Shown piece after piece: positions 34,620-47,457 of a DNA stretch of 64,000 nucleotides. The position numbers and the translations under genes were made by a program. The notes beneath the pieces are model-generated. The model saw nothing but the letters and a program-made list of their open reading frames with translations. It was not told the DNA's origin and ran no database searches. The number at the start of each line of letters is the position of its first letter. Position 1 is the stretch's first letter. Source of the DNA: Proteles cristata cristata (taxonomy: Eukaryota > Chordata > Mammalia > Carnivora > Hyaenidae); NCBI GenBank assembly GCA_017311185.1, contig JAESUZ010005179.1, forward strand, positions 372,001-436,000, written 5' to 3'.

Positions 34620-35055
34620 CTAGCCCGGGTCGTAACTCTTCTGTTCAAAACTCCTCAGTAAACGTCCCATCTCATTCAGCACCTCCCCCCCCCAGGGCTT
34701 TCTAGAGCTTCAGTGCCACCCCTCAAGCCCTCACCTCTTCCCACCCACCGTGGTGTCCCGTGTCCCCTTCTACCCATCTCACCACCTGCCCTCCCTCTCC
34801 CCCTTCCCCCTTGCTCAGTCAGCTTCAGCCTCCTGAGTCTCCTTGCTCTTCCTGGGTCGCCCCTGAGGCGCGAGTCTTATTGCAGGATATTTGCAGTCAC
34901 TGGTCTCTCTGCCTGCCAGGTTTTTCGCCTCCTCACCCCACCTCCTCTGGTCTTTGCTTAAATGGTCCCTTTCTAAGGCCTTCCTCACCATCCTATTTAA
35001 TACTCACCTCCCTTCCACCAACACCTTGTTCCCGCCTCTGATTTATTTTTGCCTT
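34620..35055 (+). repeat. L2 LINE 3' fragment
   Basis: L2-like text: actcctcagtaaacgtccca, ctcctgagtctccttgctct, aatggtccctttctaaggcc, ttcctcaccatcctatttaa, in L2 sense order. Confidence 0.6.
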
Positions 35056-35690
35056 AGGACGTAATGTCCGACATCCTGTATGGGTTCCTTGTTGTTCCTT
35101 GTCTTTCTTTTTCAAGTTGAGGGTAAATTATGCCCTGAGGTGACCGATTTTGTCTGCTTTTGTCCTCATAAAGGTGATTGGTACTTACAAAATAATCCAT
35201 AGTGAAATGACTGAAGAGATATTCGTGACTGTAAGCTGAAATTTTAATTGAATACACGCTTCAATACGGAGAAAAAGGAGCAAGAGACCCGAGGAAAAGG
35301 TCATTTGCTCTGGAAAGAGGAAAGAGAAAATGGAAAAATTAGAAAGAAAATTAATAAGCTACTAATGTTTTCTAACAGATCCTTATTAGTTCAAAGTCTG
35401 GGCCAGATCAAAGGTCAGAGACGGAACATAAAGGGATACAATAAGGATTTAAGGAATCAACTGAAAGCCTAATACTCCAAGTAGATACTTTAGGAAAAGT
35501 CTGCAACTGAATTTAACAACCCCCTACACCCACACGGATTTTGATTGTAAGAAACTGTAGAACATCACTAGAAAGAGTGTTTTTTAAAGTGTGGCATTAG
35601 GTTTAGGTAGGCCGGTACTTTAGAGGGGACTAAACACAGAATGACAAGAAATGTTTTGGTACAATAGGCAATAAGAACGGTTTATTTCAG
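35056..35690. other. Intergenic sequence without recognised features
   Basis: Nothing assignable. Confidence 0.4.
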
Positions 35691-35830
35691 GGCGCCTGGG
35701 CTCAGGTCATGAGCTCACGGGTTCATGGGTTCGAGCCCCGCGTCAGGCTCTGTGTTGACAGCTAGCTCAGAGCCTGGAGCCTGCTTCAGATTCTGTGTCT
35801 CCCTCTCTCTCTGACCCTCCCCTGCTCACA

Positions 35831-35861
<31 letters not shown>

Positions 35862-35880
35862 AGAAATAAGTAAGAAACAA
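35691..35880 (+). mobile_element. Felid SINE with deleted promoter head
   Basis: The element starts gggcgcctggg and jumps straight to ctcaggtcatgagctcacgg, losing about 30 bases that hold the tRNA-like A box. The rest, including a (CTGT)n stretch, is normal. Confidence 0.93.
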
Positions 35881-37178
35881 AAGAAAAATGGTTACTTTCA
35901 AATAAGTTCTCTGAACATGAAAACAGGAAAAACTTGCATCCCATGAGTATGGAAAGTGCAGCGAATAAAGTGTTAGGGAAACAGCACTGTGGGGGAGATA
36001 GAATGGAAGAAGGTAGTTAAATATAAACCTGGTTTTATTTGCAAAGCTTTAATCTCCAAAAATGGCACCTTCTTAAAGCAAATACCTAGTCCAGGGAGTT
36101 TGTAACATTGATGTGTCAAAATCTAGGCTGTAGTCCAAACAATTCTAAATTCTGAGGGAAACAATCTGTTTGGAGTCCATTGTTGTGAGCGTTAATATGC
36201 CAGCGCTTCATAAAATATTAACAAGTTAGCTACTAAGAAAAATATTAATATGTGATTACTCAAACCAGGCTTTAATCACTAGAAATTTATAAATAAGTCT
36301 ATTAGTTCCTTGAGAGCTGTTCATCTGCTAGACATTTGCCTACATGTTACATTTAGTTACAAAAGTAACTAAAACTTTTGTTTTCTATAAATAATCAACA
36401 GTAAATATTTGTTAAATGGAATTGGAGGATGCCAAATATGTTATATTCATTTTCGGGAAAGGTGATTATTAGAAATGATCAATCTGTACTAAATGAAATA
36501 AATTATAAGTAAGAATCAGGTTTTGTCTATACATATAATGTTTGAATGGTGATGTGTTTACCATTGGTATTGTCCTGTTAGCTGGATTAAGGTGTTTTAC
36601 TACCAAAACAGAATGGTGCTCTAGTCCAAGATTACAGGCAAAAATTAGGTTAACGGAAATAATTTTCTCAAATTACACTTTCTTTCCATTAATTGTTCTG
36701 AAACATTCAGCTTCTACTGCCATTTGCTTATAATAGAATCTGGTGCAAGAACATAACTCGGCAAAAATTAGGCTAATGTGCGATCTTGAGCTCATTGCTA
36801 ACTGAACGGCCATCAAAATCATGACTTAGAGAAAAGAATATTTATGTTGTGAGCAGCTGTCTGAGAAAATTATTTTCTTTAAGAGACTGTGACATCTACC
36901 TCTGGCTTGAGCCAGACCACCCTGAGAGCCTGCACTTGATCACACAGCACTGGCCTTTTCCTGAGCTGTGCTTTGGTGGGAAGCCATCAGCCGTTTCTGA
37001 GGGATGCACTGGAAACAGACCTATAAAATCTACTCTTGTCATAGATGCTCTGCACAGAGGGTCTCTTTCTGTGGTCCTTTGAGAGAAATTTTTAATTTTA
37101 GCACCAAGAAAAGTGCTTCCTTTGAACACTTTTTGGGAGGACACTCTATTGTATAGTAACTGATAAGTTTTTTCTTTT
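35881..37178. other. Intergenic sequence without recognised features
   Basis: AT-rich; no repeats or frames recognised. Confidence 0.4.
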
Positions 37179-37652
37179 TGCACCTACTATTTTTTTTTTT
37201 TACAAATAGTTTATTGTCAAATTAGTTTTCACATAACACTCAGTGCTCATCCCCACAAGTGTCCTCCTCCATGCCCATCCCTCCTCCCCCCCACATCCAT
37301 CAGTCTTCAGTTTTTGTCAGCATTCAAGAGTCTCTCATGGTTTGCCTCTCTCCCTTTTCCCCACCATTTTCGCCCTTCTTCTCCCCCTTGTTCCTCCATC
37401 AAGTTCCTCCTAATCCTCCTATACGTGCAAACATATGATATTTGTCCTTCTCTGCCTGACTTATTTCGCTCAGCATAACACCCTCAAGGTCCATCCATGT
37501 TGCTACACATGGCCAGATTTCATTGTTTCTCATTGCCATGTAGTATTCCATGGTATAGATAAACCACATCTTCCTGATCCATTCGTCCATTGATGGACAC
37601 TTAGGCTCTTTCCATGTTTTAGCTATTGTGGAGAGTTGCACCTACTATTTTA
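37179..37652 (-). mobile_element. L1 3' end, 5'-truncated, minus orientation
   Basis: About 440 bases of L1 3' UTR and ORF2 C-terminus (KMWFIYTMEYYMAMRNNEIW readable at about 37,530-37,580). Duplication ttgcacctactatttt on both sides. Confidence 0.93.
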
Positions 37653-37685
37653 AAACTTCCTGCCAAGCCCACTATATAATACCAC

Positions 37686-37752
37686 TAATTATATTATATT
37701 ATATTATATTATATTATATTATATTATATTATATTATATTATATTATATATT
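37686..37752. repeat. (ATATT)n pentanucleotide microsatellite
   Basis: About twelve uninterrupted ATATT units. Likely length-variable between individuals. Confidence 0.95.
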
Positions 37753-38572
37753 ATATTTATATGATCACTGTTATTAGTAATAATTAATACATACGTAGTG
37801 ATTAATATGTGCCATGTACTATTCTGAGTGCTACACATAGAATTATAGTCTTTGTCACTATTGCCCTAAGACTATTGAGAAACATTTTCCGTTGTTATCT
37901 GTCACATCTGGACATGATTGCCACATTCCAGACTGTCAGAAAGCCTCTTCAGTCAACAAGAAGGGACTTTGATTGAAGGCAGTGGGATAAATAGAACAGT
38001 AAACCCATTACCAAATGTCCTACCCCCAGAAGCAGGTGGGTGTCTGAAATTATCTGAAACATTGAGAAGTGGCCCCTAAAGATAGAACATGAAAGTGCTG
38101 GTGAACTGGCTCAAGTATGGGGGAGTGGTAAAACACAAGGAAGCAGAACAATCACCTAAGCACTGGAAACTCTTGTCATTATCCAAATATGCCCATGTGA
38201 TCGTCTCACCTCTCAGCTGGCCAGTGTCCCACATATGACACCCTTTTGTCCACTTGGCTTCCTACCCCAGTGCTATGCCTTCTGACCAGCAATGGTCAGT
38301 TCCTCTGAGCAAGCCAGAGTCTTGCCCCAGGTTAGCATCCTCCATCACATCTCCAAAGGTAACCTGCTTTTGATCTGGTTATCACCATCCTATTCATTAT
38401 CCCAATCCACTGAGTTGGCACTCTGCATAGATTGCCCTGATAGCATCCAGTATCTTCAAGATCTGAAACAAATGACCTTCTCCAAAGGTTTCATAATGTG
38501 ACTCCATCTTACATAGGTACTCTGTTCATTGACTTTTTAGTACTCAGACTGTAATCTGCCCATAATCTCTAT

Positions 38573-38622
38573 CTGCTGCTGCTGCTGCTGCTGCTCTTCC
38601 TCCTCCTCCTCCTTCTTCTATG
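38573..38622. repeat. (CTG)n(TCC)n trinucleotide tract
   Basis: Seven to eight CTG units followed by TCC units, at the border of an old L1. Confidence 0.9.
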
Positions 38623-39835
38623 GAAGTACAGTTGACACACAATGTGATTCAACAACTATACAAATACAGGCATAGCTGCCATCTGTAACAATACCATTGA
38701 CTATATTCCTTATGCTGTACCTTTCATTCCTGTGACTTACTTATTCCATAACTGGAAATCTGCATCTCTCACTTGACTTTGCCCAGTTTACTCATCCCCT
38801 GTACCCCTCTACCCTCCACCAACCACCTTTGTGTTTATGGGTCTAATTCTGCTTTGTTTGTTTTGTTTTTTAGATTCCAAATCTAAGTAAAATCATGTGG
38901 TATTTGTCTTCCTCTATCTGACTTATTTCACTTAGTGTAATACCTCTAGGTCCATCCATGTTGTCATAAATGGCAAGATCTCATTTCTTTTTAAGGATAA
39001 GTAATACTCCATTGTGTATATATGCCACATCTTCTTTATCCATTCCTCAGTCTATGGACACTTGGTTTGCCTCCATATCTTGGCTATTGTAAATGATACT
39101 GCAACAAACACAGGGGTGTATACATCTTTTCAAATTAGTGTTTTCATTTTCTTTGCCTAAATATCCAGTAATTCCATTACTGGATCATATTAGCAGTTCT
39201 ATTTTTAATTTTTTTAAGGAACCTAAATACTGTTTTCCACAGTGGCTGCACCAATTTACACTCCTACTAACAGTTACACAAGTGTTCCCTTTTCTCCACA
39301 TCTTTGCCTACACTTGTTATTTGTTGTCTTTTAAAATTCTAGACCTTCTGATAGGTGTGAGGTGGTAGCTCATTGTGGTTTTGATTTGCATTTCTCTGAT
39401 GATGAGGGATGTTGAGCATCTTTTCATGTGTCTGTTGGCCATCTGGATGTCTTCTTTGCGAAAATGTCTACTCGGGTCCTTTGCCCATTTCTTTTTTTAA
39501 AGTAGGCTTCTTGCCCAGCACAGGGCCCAATGTGGGGCTTGAACTTATGACCTTGAGATCAAGACATGAACTGAGATCAAGAGTCGAACATGAGCTGAGA
39601 TCAAGAGTCGAATGCTTACCTGACTGAGCCACCCAGAAGCCCCATTTTGCCCATTATTTAAATCAGAATTTTTTTGTTGAATTGTGTAAGTTATTTATAT
39701 ATTTTGGATGTTAACCCCTTATTGGATATATCATTTTCAAATATCTTCTTCTGTTTAGTAGTTTGCCTTTTTGTTTTCTTGCCCATTTCCTTTGCTGTGC
39801 AAAAGCTTTTTCTCTTGGTGTTTTATTTATTTCTT
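38620..39835 (-). mobile_element. Old L1 fragment, split by a SINE
   Basis: Minus-strand L1 sequence (gacttatttcacttagtgta, tctttatccattcctcagtc, ggttttgatttgcatttctc, ttttggatgttaacccctta) diverged well beyond the L1 copies at 17.7 and 37.2 kb. Interrupted at 39,492-39,642. Confidence 0.85.
39492..39642 (-). mobile_element. CAN-SINE inside the old L1, minus orientation
   Basis: Head gactgagccacccagaagcc. It contains an internal duplication in which the stretch gagctgagatcaagagtcga is partly repeated. The L1 words ttgcccat flank both ends. Confidence 0.8.
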
Positions 39836-40181
39836 ATGTTTACCTTCTCTATCAAACTAGATAAGAGCCCGAGCAATATCTTTTATTTTTTAAAATATAC
39901 TCTTCCCTATAATGCCTATCATAGTACTTTGTTGTATAAATAGGATGAGCTAAATAAATATTTTTAAAAAGCAAATTAACATGGTGGTACATCTAGGGAT
40001 GTTAATATTGTTTTTTTCTTTTCCTATGTGAAATGCAAAATACATAACTATCTTTGGTGAGGACATTTCATACAACCAAGAGATAGCAAATCTTATAGTT
40101 TCCAGCACAGTACCTAAATACGAAAAACTTCTCACTATCTGGGCATTGACAATGTAAATGTCACTTCACACAAAGTAGTTT

Positions 40182-40442
40182 TATCTGCCTGTGTCTTTTT
40201 TTTTTTTTTTTTAATGTTTTATTTATTTCTAGGAGAGAGAGAGAGAGAGAGAGACAGCGTGAGCAGGGGAGGGTCAGAGAGAGAGGGAGTCACAGACTGA
40301 AACAGGCTCCAGGCTCTGAGCTGACAGTCAGCACAGAGCCCGACGCAGGGCCTGAACCCACGAGCCGCGAGATCATGACCTAAGCGAAAGTCGGACGCTT
40401 AACCGACTAAGCCACCCAAGCGCCCCTATCTGCCTGTGTCTT
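40182..40442 (-). mobile_element. Felid SINE, minus orientation, with target-site duplication
   Basis: Element about 40,198-40,426; tatctgcctgtgtctt flanks both sides. Confidence 0.95.
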
Positions 40443-41805
40443 ATTGCTTGCCTTGTCTTTTGTCTCTGACAATGTAAGAACTCAGAAGAGTTAGGCATTC
40501 CAAATTTTCCATAACATCACTTTCTATTGGGAAAAAAAAATTCCCAGAAAAAAAATGGTAGCATGGAAATCTCAGATATTTTCAAGTGTGTGTTAGGCCC
40601 ACTATCTTAGGGCATGTGCCAGTTTTAGCACCCAAATCCACTGACCCATGAATTGCTCTTTCTTGGCCTGTCTGGAGAAGTAAATAGTAAAACATTCATG
40701 GCTCTTTAGAGGATTCAAGCTATTTGGTTAATGCGTTTTCCCTGAGTTTGCCAAAATGGCTCTGAATTCAAATAACTTTGATTATTTCAAAGTTATTCTT
40801 ACAAACAACGAAGTTCGTAATTTCTTTTAATAACTTGAAAAAAAATCCTAGAGTAGTAATTCTCTTTCTCCTCTGGCCTTTTCATATTTGTGATACACTC
40901 ACAGACCCTCTTTTCTAATTTTCAATTATAATTATTAGTAACATTTAGGATTTTATCTATTAGTTTCTTCAAGTCATGATCCATAGTGAGTCATATAACT
41001 CCTTTGCCTAGAAACCAATTATGATACAACAAACAGTGGACAATGACAGGTCAGTGGGGAGTATACAACAAATGTTGTAATATCATATAAATGACTTCAA
41101 AGAGAGGAATAGAAACACAGAAAGCGCTTTATATTTCAAAAAAAAAGAGGGGTTTTAATTTTTCCATACAGCATCAAATATAACCCAAACATCTCACTGA
41201 TCCCCAGACAAGTATTGTTCAGAGTAATAGGCATTATTAATTAATATTTATATATTAATAATTAATAATTTATGTCTACCTGTCTGGAGGGATTAATTAT
41301 AAATGTTACAACTTTTCCATTCTTTGGAAGAGAAACCAGGCTGAAAAAGAGGCTAGGAGTGTGATCACCTGGTGTCTAGTTTCAGGTCTGTCACAAACAA
41401 GCAATAGTTTCAGGCAAGTTGTTTGACTTTTGGAGACATTCTTCTCACATGTAGGATGACAAAGTTGGAGCTCATGCTCCATCCTCATCTCTTCCCCTAC
41501 TTACTACTCCATGTGATTTTCTTGTCCCTCTTATATCTTGGTAGATTCTAGGTCAGGAGAGATTCTGCCCACTTCCTTAGTAGACAGACCATGATTAGCT
41601 ACATAATTTGTGGAGCGCATTGCAAAATAAAATGTCAGCTTCCTTGTTAAAAAATTATTAAGCATTTCAAGAGCAAGACAACAGAGCATTAAACTAAGCA
41701 TGGGGCCCCTCTGAGCATGGGGGCTCTTTGAAACTGAACAGATCACACACCCGTGAGACCGGCCCTGGACAGACCAAAGGAATTTTTCTTTTATATTCAG
41801 ACACT
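40443..41805. other. Intergenic sequence without recognised features
   Basis: Unassigned AT-rich DNA. A (TTAATA)n-like patch lies at about 41,237-41,270. Confidence 0.4.
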
Positions 41806-42251
41806 CTCTTTTGCTCCTTTTTTTTCTTTAGTGTTTATTATCAAGTTGGTTTCCATGTAACACCCAGTGCTCATCCCAACAAGTGCCCTCCTCCATGCCC
41901 ATCTCCCCCTTCCCCTCTCCCCCACCCCCATCAGCCCTCAGTTTGTTCTCAGCATTCAAGAGTCTCTCATGGTTTGCCTCCCTCCCTCTCCCCAACCATT
42001 TTTTCCCCTTCCCCTCCCCCATGGTCTTCTGTTAAGATTCTCCTGTTCCACTCATAAGTGAAAACATATGGTATCTGCCTTTCTCTGCCTGACTTATTTC
42101 ACTTAACATAATACCCCCAAGTTCCATCCACGTTGCTACACATGGCCAGCTTTCATTCTTTCTCATTGCCATGTAGTATTCCATTGTATAGATAAACCAC
42201 ATCTTCTTGATCCATTTGTCAGTTGATGGACATTTAGGCTCTTTTGCTCCT
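41806..42251 (-). mobile_element. L1 3' end, 5'-truncated, minus orientation
   Basis: L1 3' UTR (gtttccatgtaacacccagt ...) running into ORF2 C-terminal sequence. Flanking ctcttttgctcct on both sides gives the duplication. Confidence 0.92.
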
Positions 42252-42349
42252 AACAGAATGAAAATCAGAGAAATATTGGTGGAACAGTGACATGCCTCAT
42301 TAAAGGAAAGAAATAATAAAAATACAGTATTAGAAAGTCAACATTTTAG

Positions 42350-42563
42350 GGGCGCCTGGGTGGCTCTGTTGGTTGAGCATCTGACTTCGGCTCAGGTCGT
42401 GATCTTGTAGTCCATTGGTTCAAGCCCCACATCGGGCTCTGTGCTGACGTCTCAGAGCCTGGAGCCTGCTTCAGATTCTGTGTCTCCCTCTCTCTCTGCC
42501 CCTCCTCTGCTTACTCTCTGTCTGTCTCTCTCTCAAAAATAAATAAACGTTAAAAATTTTTAA
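42350..42563 (+). mobile_element. Felid SINE
   Basis: Head ggggcgcctgggtggctctg. Followed directly by another same-strand SINE. Confidence 0.94.
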
Positions 42564-42567
42564 AAAA

Positions 42568-42795
42568 GGGGCGCCTGGGTGGCTTAGTCGGTTGGGCATC
42601 CGACTTTCGTTTAGGTCATGATCTCGCGGTTCGTGGGTTCGAGCCCCGCGTCGGGCTCTGTACTGACTGCCAGACCAGAGCCTGGAGCCTGTTTCAGAGT
42701 CTGTGTCTCCCTCTCTCCCTGACCCTCCCCTGCTCACGCTGTCTCTCTCTCTCTCTCTCCTAGAAATAAATAATTAAAAAAAATATTTAAAAAAA
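42568..42795 (+). mobile_element. Felid SINE
   Basis: Head ggggcgcctgggtggcttag. It appears to have inserted into the A-tail of the preceding copy. Confidence 0.94.
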
Positions 42796-42829
42796 TGTTT
42801 AAAAAAAATTTTTTTTTAAAAGAAAGCCA

Positions 42830-45480
42830 ATGTTTTAGATCAACCAAGATGACAAAATAGGAGGCTCCTGAGTTTCCCTCCTGCCATGGATTTGCCAAAT
42901 ATAAAGCTACACATGGATCAATTCCCTCTGAGAGAAATCTAAAAACCAACCGAGTAATTCCTTCACATCAGCTTACTGAGAAAACACCCACATCAAAATG
43001 GGTAGGAAATGCTGAGAAACACACCAGACACCCCACCCCTGGCACAGCGCCTTACAGTTGGGAGGAAACTCCCAACTCTCAGCTTATCCCTGTGAGTAAA
43101 GAGTTTGGACCACACAATGAGTGCTCAGCTTTTAAGGCTACTCTGCAAAGGATGGGTCCCCAAATCTCTTAGCTCAGGGAGCCAACAGGGTTTGGCATTC
43201 CCAAGTCCCACAGGACTGTACCAAACAAAGAAGCAGTTGTTAAACACTCCCCACAGCTGTTCCCCAGGGCTCAATGCACATGCAACAGGCAAAGGTGGCC
43301 TTTTCCCAGTTTCTCCCTGGAAGGGCTTTGAATGCACAATTTCTACATCTGAATGCTGACTGGGGCCCTCCCGGGAGCCCTAAACACCTGGTGGGTCCTT
43401 GTCCACATTCTGCCTCTGGCTCATTTCAACAGCAACAACAACAGACAAGTTGCCAGCTTCTTCCTGGAAGGAAGGCATCCACACATAAAGTGCTCCAAGT
43501 TTTGTAGTTGCTACCGAAGGGACAGGTTCTGAAGTCACTAACTCTAATAGCCACCAGGGCTTGGCATTGAGAAGTCCTGTAGGACCATATTAAACAAAAA
43601 AAGTAGTTTTTAAAAGGGCACACAAGCACTTTTTGCAGCTCTCCCTTCCTTTGCTCAGTACAGAAGGAAGAGGAAAAAGACATTTAACTCCTAGTTTCTC
43701 CCTAGAACACATTTGACTGTATAGTCTCCTGGCTGCTGCGTGAGGTTCTGGCTTCTAGTTAGACGGCGTCTAGGAGCAGATTGGGATCCTCTTAGGAGCC
43801 TGAAAGAGCTGGTGGCATGTCCCTTACCATCTGTCCTCAACTTTTCCACCAGGATGAGTCTCCAGCTTTTCCCTGGAGGGAGCACGTCCACTCACGTAGC
43901 ACCCAAAATGTTATAGCTGCCACATGAAGGACTAGCTCCTGAATGATCTAGCTCGGGCTGACAGCGTTCAGCATTTACAAGTCCCCCAGGACCACACAAA
44001 GAGATGAGTTTATGGATGCACAAGAACCTCTAGCAACTTTTCTCTAGCTCAGCACAGAGTAAGCAAAAATACCCAGTTCCCAGTTTCTTCCTGATAGGGA
44101 CTAGACTATACATCTAATATCCTGACTTTCCCAGCAGCTGCCTGAGGTCAGGCTTCCAATTAACCTGAATGAGTGGGATGATGAGGCAGACAATTAATAG
44201 TCCATGAAGCTGAAAACACATGAGGGCATTTCCCATATCTTTGGGATGATAATGGATCTGGATACACCCCAATCTACTGGGCCCCTTAAGAACAAAGGCA
44301 GCAGAATGGACAATTACAAAGATTGGAAAGCAACAATAACCTCAGGCTAGGCTAAGTGAAGAGGCTGATCAATTACACAGGTCTAGGTAGTCAAGACTGG
44401 AAGGGTGTCTATCTCATCTAATGCACAGAAAACAATACAGAGAACTAAGGAAAATGAAGAAACGGAGAAATGTATTCCAAACAAAAGAAGAAGATAACTT
44501 TTTGGAGACCAACGTTAAAGAAATAGATATAAGTGATTTACCTGACAGAGAGTTCAAGATAATGGTCATAAGGATGCTCCAAAACCAGGAGAGCAATGCA
44601 GGAACAAAGTATGAATTTAAATAAAGAGATGGAAAATATTAAAAAGCTCCAAACAGTAATCATAAAGCTAAAGAATACAATAACTTAAGAAAAGTCTTCA
44701 ATAGAGGGGTTCAATGGGAGACCTGATCAAGTAGAAGGAAAAATCAGTGAGCTCAAGTCAAGGCAGTGAAAATCATCCAATCAGAGAGCAAAACAGGATG
44801 AAGATAGCTAAAGGGACATATAGGATACCATAAGTGGACTGATACATGCAGTATAGGTATCTGATAAGAAGAGAAGAAAAGGGACAGGAAGCTGATTCAA
44901 AGAAACAATGGCCTAGACACCCCAAATTTGAGGAGAGAAACAGATATCCAGATTAAGGAAGCTCAAATATTACCAAAGAAGATGAATCCAAAAGATACCC
45001 ATGCCAAGACACGCCATAATTGTATTGTCAAACGTTAAAGAAAATGAGAGAATCTCAAAATCAGCATCATAAAAGTGACTTGTTATGTACAAAGAATCCC
45101 CCATAAAACTATCATCATATTGTTCAGCAGAAACCATGGAGGCCAGAGGAGAGTGGGATGATATATTCAGAGTGCTAAACAAAAACAGCAACAACAAATA
45201 AGAAACAGCCAGCCAAGGACACTCAACCCAGCAAAATATCCTTCAGAACTGAAAGAGAGAGATTTTCCCAAACAGAAGCTCAAGGAGCTCATCATCACTA
45301 GATCGGCCATACAAGAAATGTTGAAGGGAGTTCTTCAAGCTGAAATGAAAAGATGCCAATTACTAATACGAAAATACAGGAATGTATAAACCTCTCTGTC
45401 AAACGTAAATATAGAGCTAAATTCAGGATATGCTAATATTGTAATGATGATGTGTAAATCATTACAACATAAGTATAATT
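42830..45480 (+). mobile_element. HAL1-like half-L1 element, nearly full length
   Basis: About 2.65 kb in one orientation with an L1 ORF1-like remnant but no ORF2. The frame at 44,421-44,624 contains EIDISDLPDREFKIMVIRML, the L1 ORF1p coiled-coil-proximal motif. Further on, gaaaccatggaggccagagg, gggatgatatattcagagtg and acaagaaatgttgaagggag follow HAL1 order. The reading frame is broken by many stops, so the element is inactive. Which HAL1 subfamily it belongs to cannot be told by eye. Confidence 0.75.
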
Positions 45481-45483
45481 TCT

Positions 45484-45489
45484 GAGAGA

Positions 45490-45536
<47 letters not shown>

Positions 45537-45694
45537 CGTGAGCAGGGGAGGGTCAGAGAGAGAGGGAGACACAGAATATGAAGCAGGCTCCAGGCTTTGA
45601 GCTGTCAGCACAGAGCCTGACGAGGGACTCAAACCCACAAACCATGACCTGAGCTGAAGTCGGAAGCCTAACTGACCGAGCCACCCAGGTGCCC
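45484..45694 (-). mobile_element. SINE, minus orientation
   Basis: Long (GA)n tract, head gaccgagccacccaggtgcc. Sits at the 3' end of the HAL1-like element. Confidence 0.92.
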
Positions 45695-45749
45695 TGATAA
45701 TACTGTATTTTATATTTGAAGTTTGCTAAGCTAGAGATCTTAAGCATTC

Positions 45750-45800
45750 TGACCGAACCAAACCAAACCAAACCAAACCAAACCAAATCAAACCAAACCA
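45750..45800. repeat. (AACCA)n microsatellite
   Basis: About nine AAACC-type pentamers with one change. Confidence 0.95.
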
Positions 45801-45950
45801 GTAACTGTGAGGGGATGATAAGTTAATTAACTTGACAATGGGAGTCCTTCCACAACATTTACATATGTCAAGTCATCAAGTTGTGCACTTAAACATATTA
45901 TAATTTTATTTGTCAAATATATTTCAATAAAGGTGGGGGGGAAAGAAAGC
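45801..45950 (+). repeat. L1M/HAL1-type 3' terminus
   Basis: gtgaggggatgataagttaa, catatgtcaagtcatcaagt and tatttcaataaaggtgg match the 3' end shared by old L1M and HAL1 elements. Possibly the true 3' end of the element starting at 42,830. Confidence 0.55.
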
Positions 45951-46019
45951 CATATTTTGTGGATGTTTGAAGCTCCCCTATGCATTCACGGGACTCAGCC
46001 CACCCACGGATGCAGCAGG

Positions 46020-46550
46020 TAACTCTGACAGAGAGACAGTAATAACAATGATGTTCCCAGTCAATTCTGCTCCTTGGGGTGCACCGGTGACTTGTGTTGA
46101 CCAACAGGACACCGCAGAGTGAGGCCGTGCCAGTTCTGGGCCTAGCCTTTAAGAGGACTGGCAGCTTCTGCTTCCTAAACCATGAACACTTGCTTTGAGG
46201 ACCCTGAACCACCTTACAGGAAGCTCAGCTCTTCTGCTGGGGACAGTGAAGGGATGGGCCGCTTGGATGCTGCGTTATGAGGAAATGACCTGAAACCACT
46301 TGGGGAGCGATAGAGGACCAGCCGTTTCCATGTCCCGTTGAGCCTTCTGAGGGCGCTGCTGCAGCCGTGTCTGACTTTGACCTCACTGGAGGCCCTCACA
46401 TGCAGTCAGCAGTCAAGCCAGCCCAGTCAACCCACAGAACCATGAGAGAGAATAAACACGCTGCTTTAAGCGTTAAGATTTGGGGTGGCTTGTTCCACCA
46501 AAGGATAGTTTTACCAGAGACCGTCTATCCCATGTGACTGGAAGTGAACC
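46020..46550 (+). repeat. Ancient LTR-like repeat
   Basis: Segments such as ttgaggaccctgaaccacct, cagtcaacccacagaaccat and a tttggggtggcttgtt end resemble old MaLR-type LTRs. Family uncertain. Confidence 0.4.
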
Positions 46551-46951
46551 AGAGAGCTCCCCAGTCTCACAGTGTCTGTTGGGTCATGGGATGCCAAGTT
46601 CCCAGGGAAGGGAGCGTGGAAAGGGGAAGTTGTTGAGGAAGGGGGGTGGGGGGGCGGAGGGAAGGCGCTGGAAGAGAGCAGCAACTGCTCGCCAGTGTTA
46701 GCGGGAACAGCTACGTTTGGGCCAATGGTTCCGATGCTGTTTTACAGGTTTTAGCTTTCCCTTAGGTGAACCCAAGTTTTGAAACAGTATGCCATTGTAG
46801 TGTTCGCCAGAATGAGGCCGAGGGTACACGTCCATTTCTTCTGCGGTTATTTGGATTGTGTTTCCTGTTTAAAGACCCTTACCTCTGGACATCTACATGT
46901 GCAATCAGCTCCAAGGGAGACCAGGCCAGAGCCACAAGTTGGGGGCTACTG

Positions 46952-47210
46952 AAAACGCGCATACTTTTTTTTTTTTTTTTTAATTTTTTAATGCTTTATT
47001 TCTAGGAGAGGGAAAGAGAGACAGCGTGAGCAGGGGAGGGTCAGAGAGAGAGAGGGAGTCACAGACTGAAACAGGCTCCAGGCTCTGAGCTGGCAGTCAG
47101 CACAGAGCCCGACGCGGGGCCCGAACCCATGAACCGCGAGATCATGACCTGAGCGAAAGTCGGACGCTTAACCGACTAAGCCACCCAGGCGTCCCAAAAA
47201 ACGCGCGTAC
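46952..47210 (-). mobile_element. Felid SINE, minus orientation
   Basis: Element about 46,967-47,195. aaaacgcgcatact / aaaacgcgcgtact flank it. Confidence 0.94.
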
Positions 47211-47457
47211 TTGTATCTTACCTCATAGAGTCAGAAAAATCATTGTCACGTAGGTCAGACAGGGTATTTTAAGGACTCATTATTTCATATGGTAAGATTT
47301 TTTTCTCTTCATGTCAAAAAAAATGAACCATTTAAAATTTTGTTTCCTTTACATTTAAATCATAGGGGTTTTTTTTGTTGTTGTTGTTGTTTTTAAGATA
47401 GGCATGAAACCTAGCCAGGTCTATAAATGGCTTAAAAAAGGAATATCTTTTTTACGA

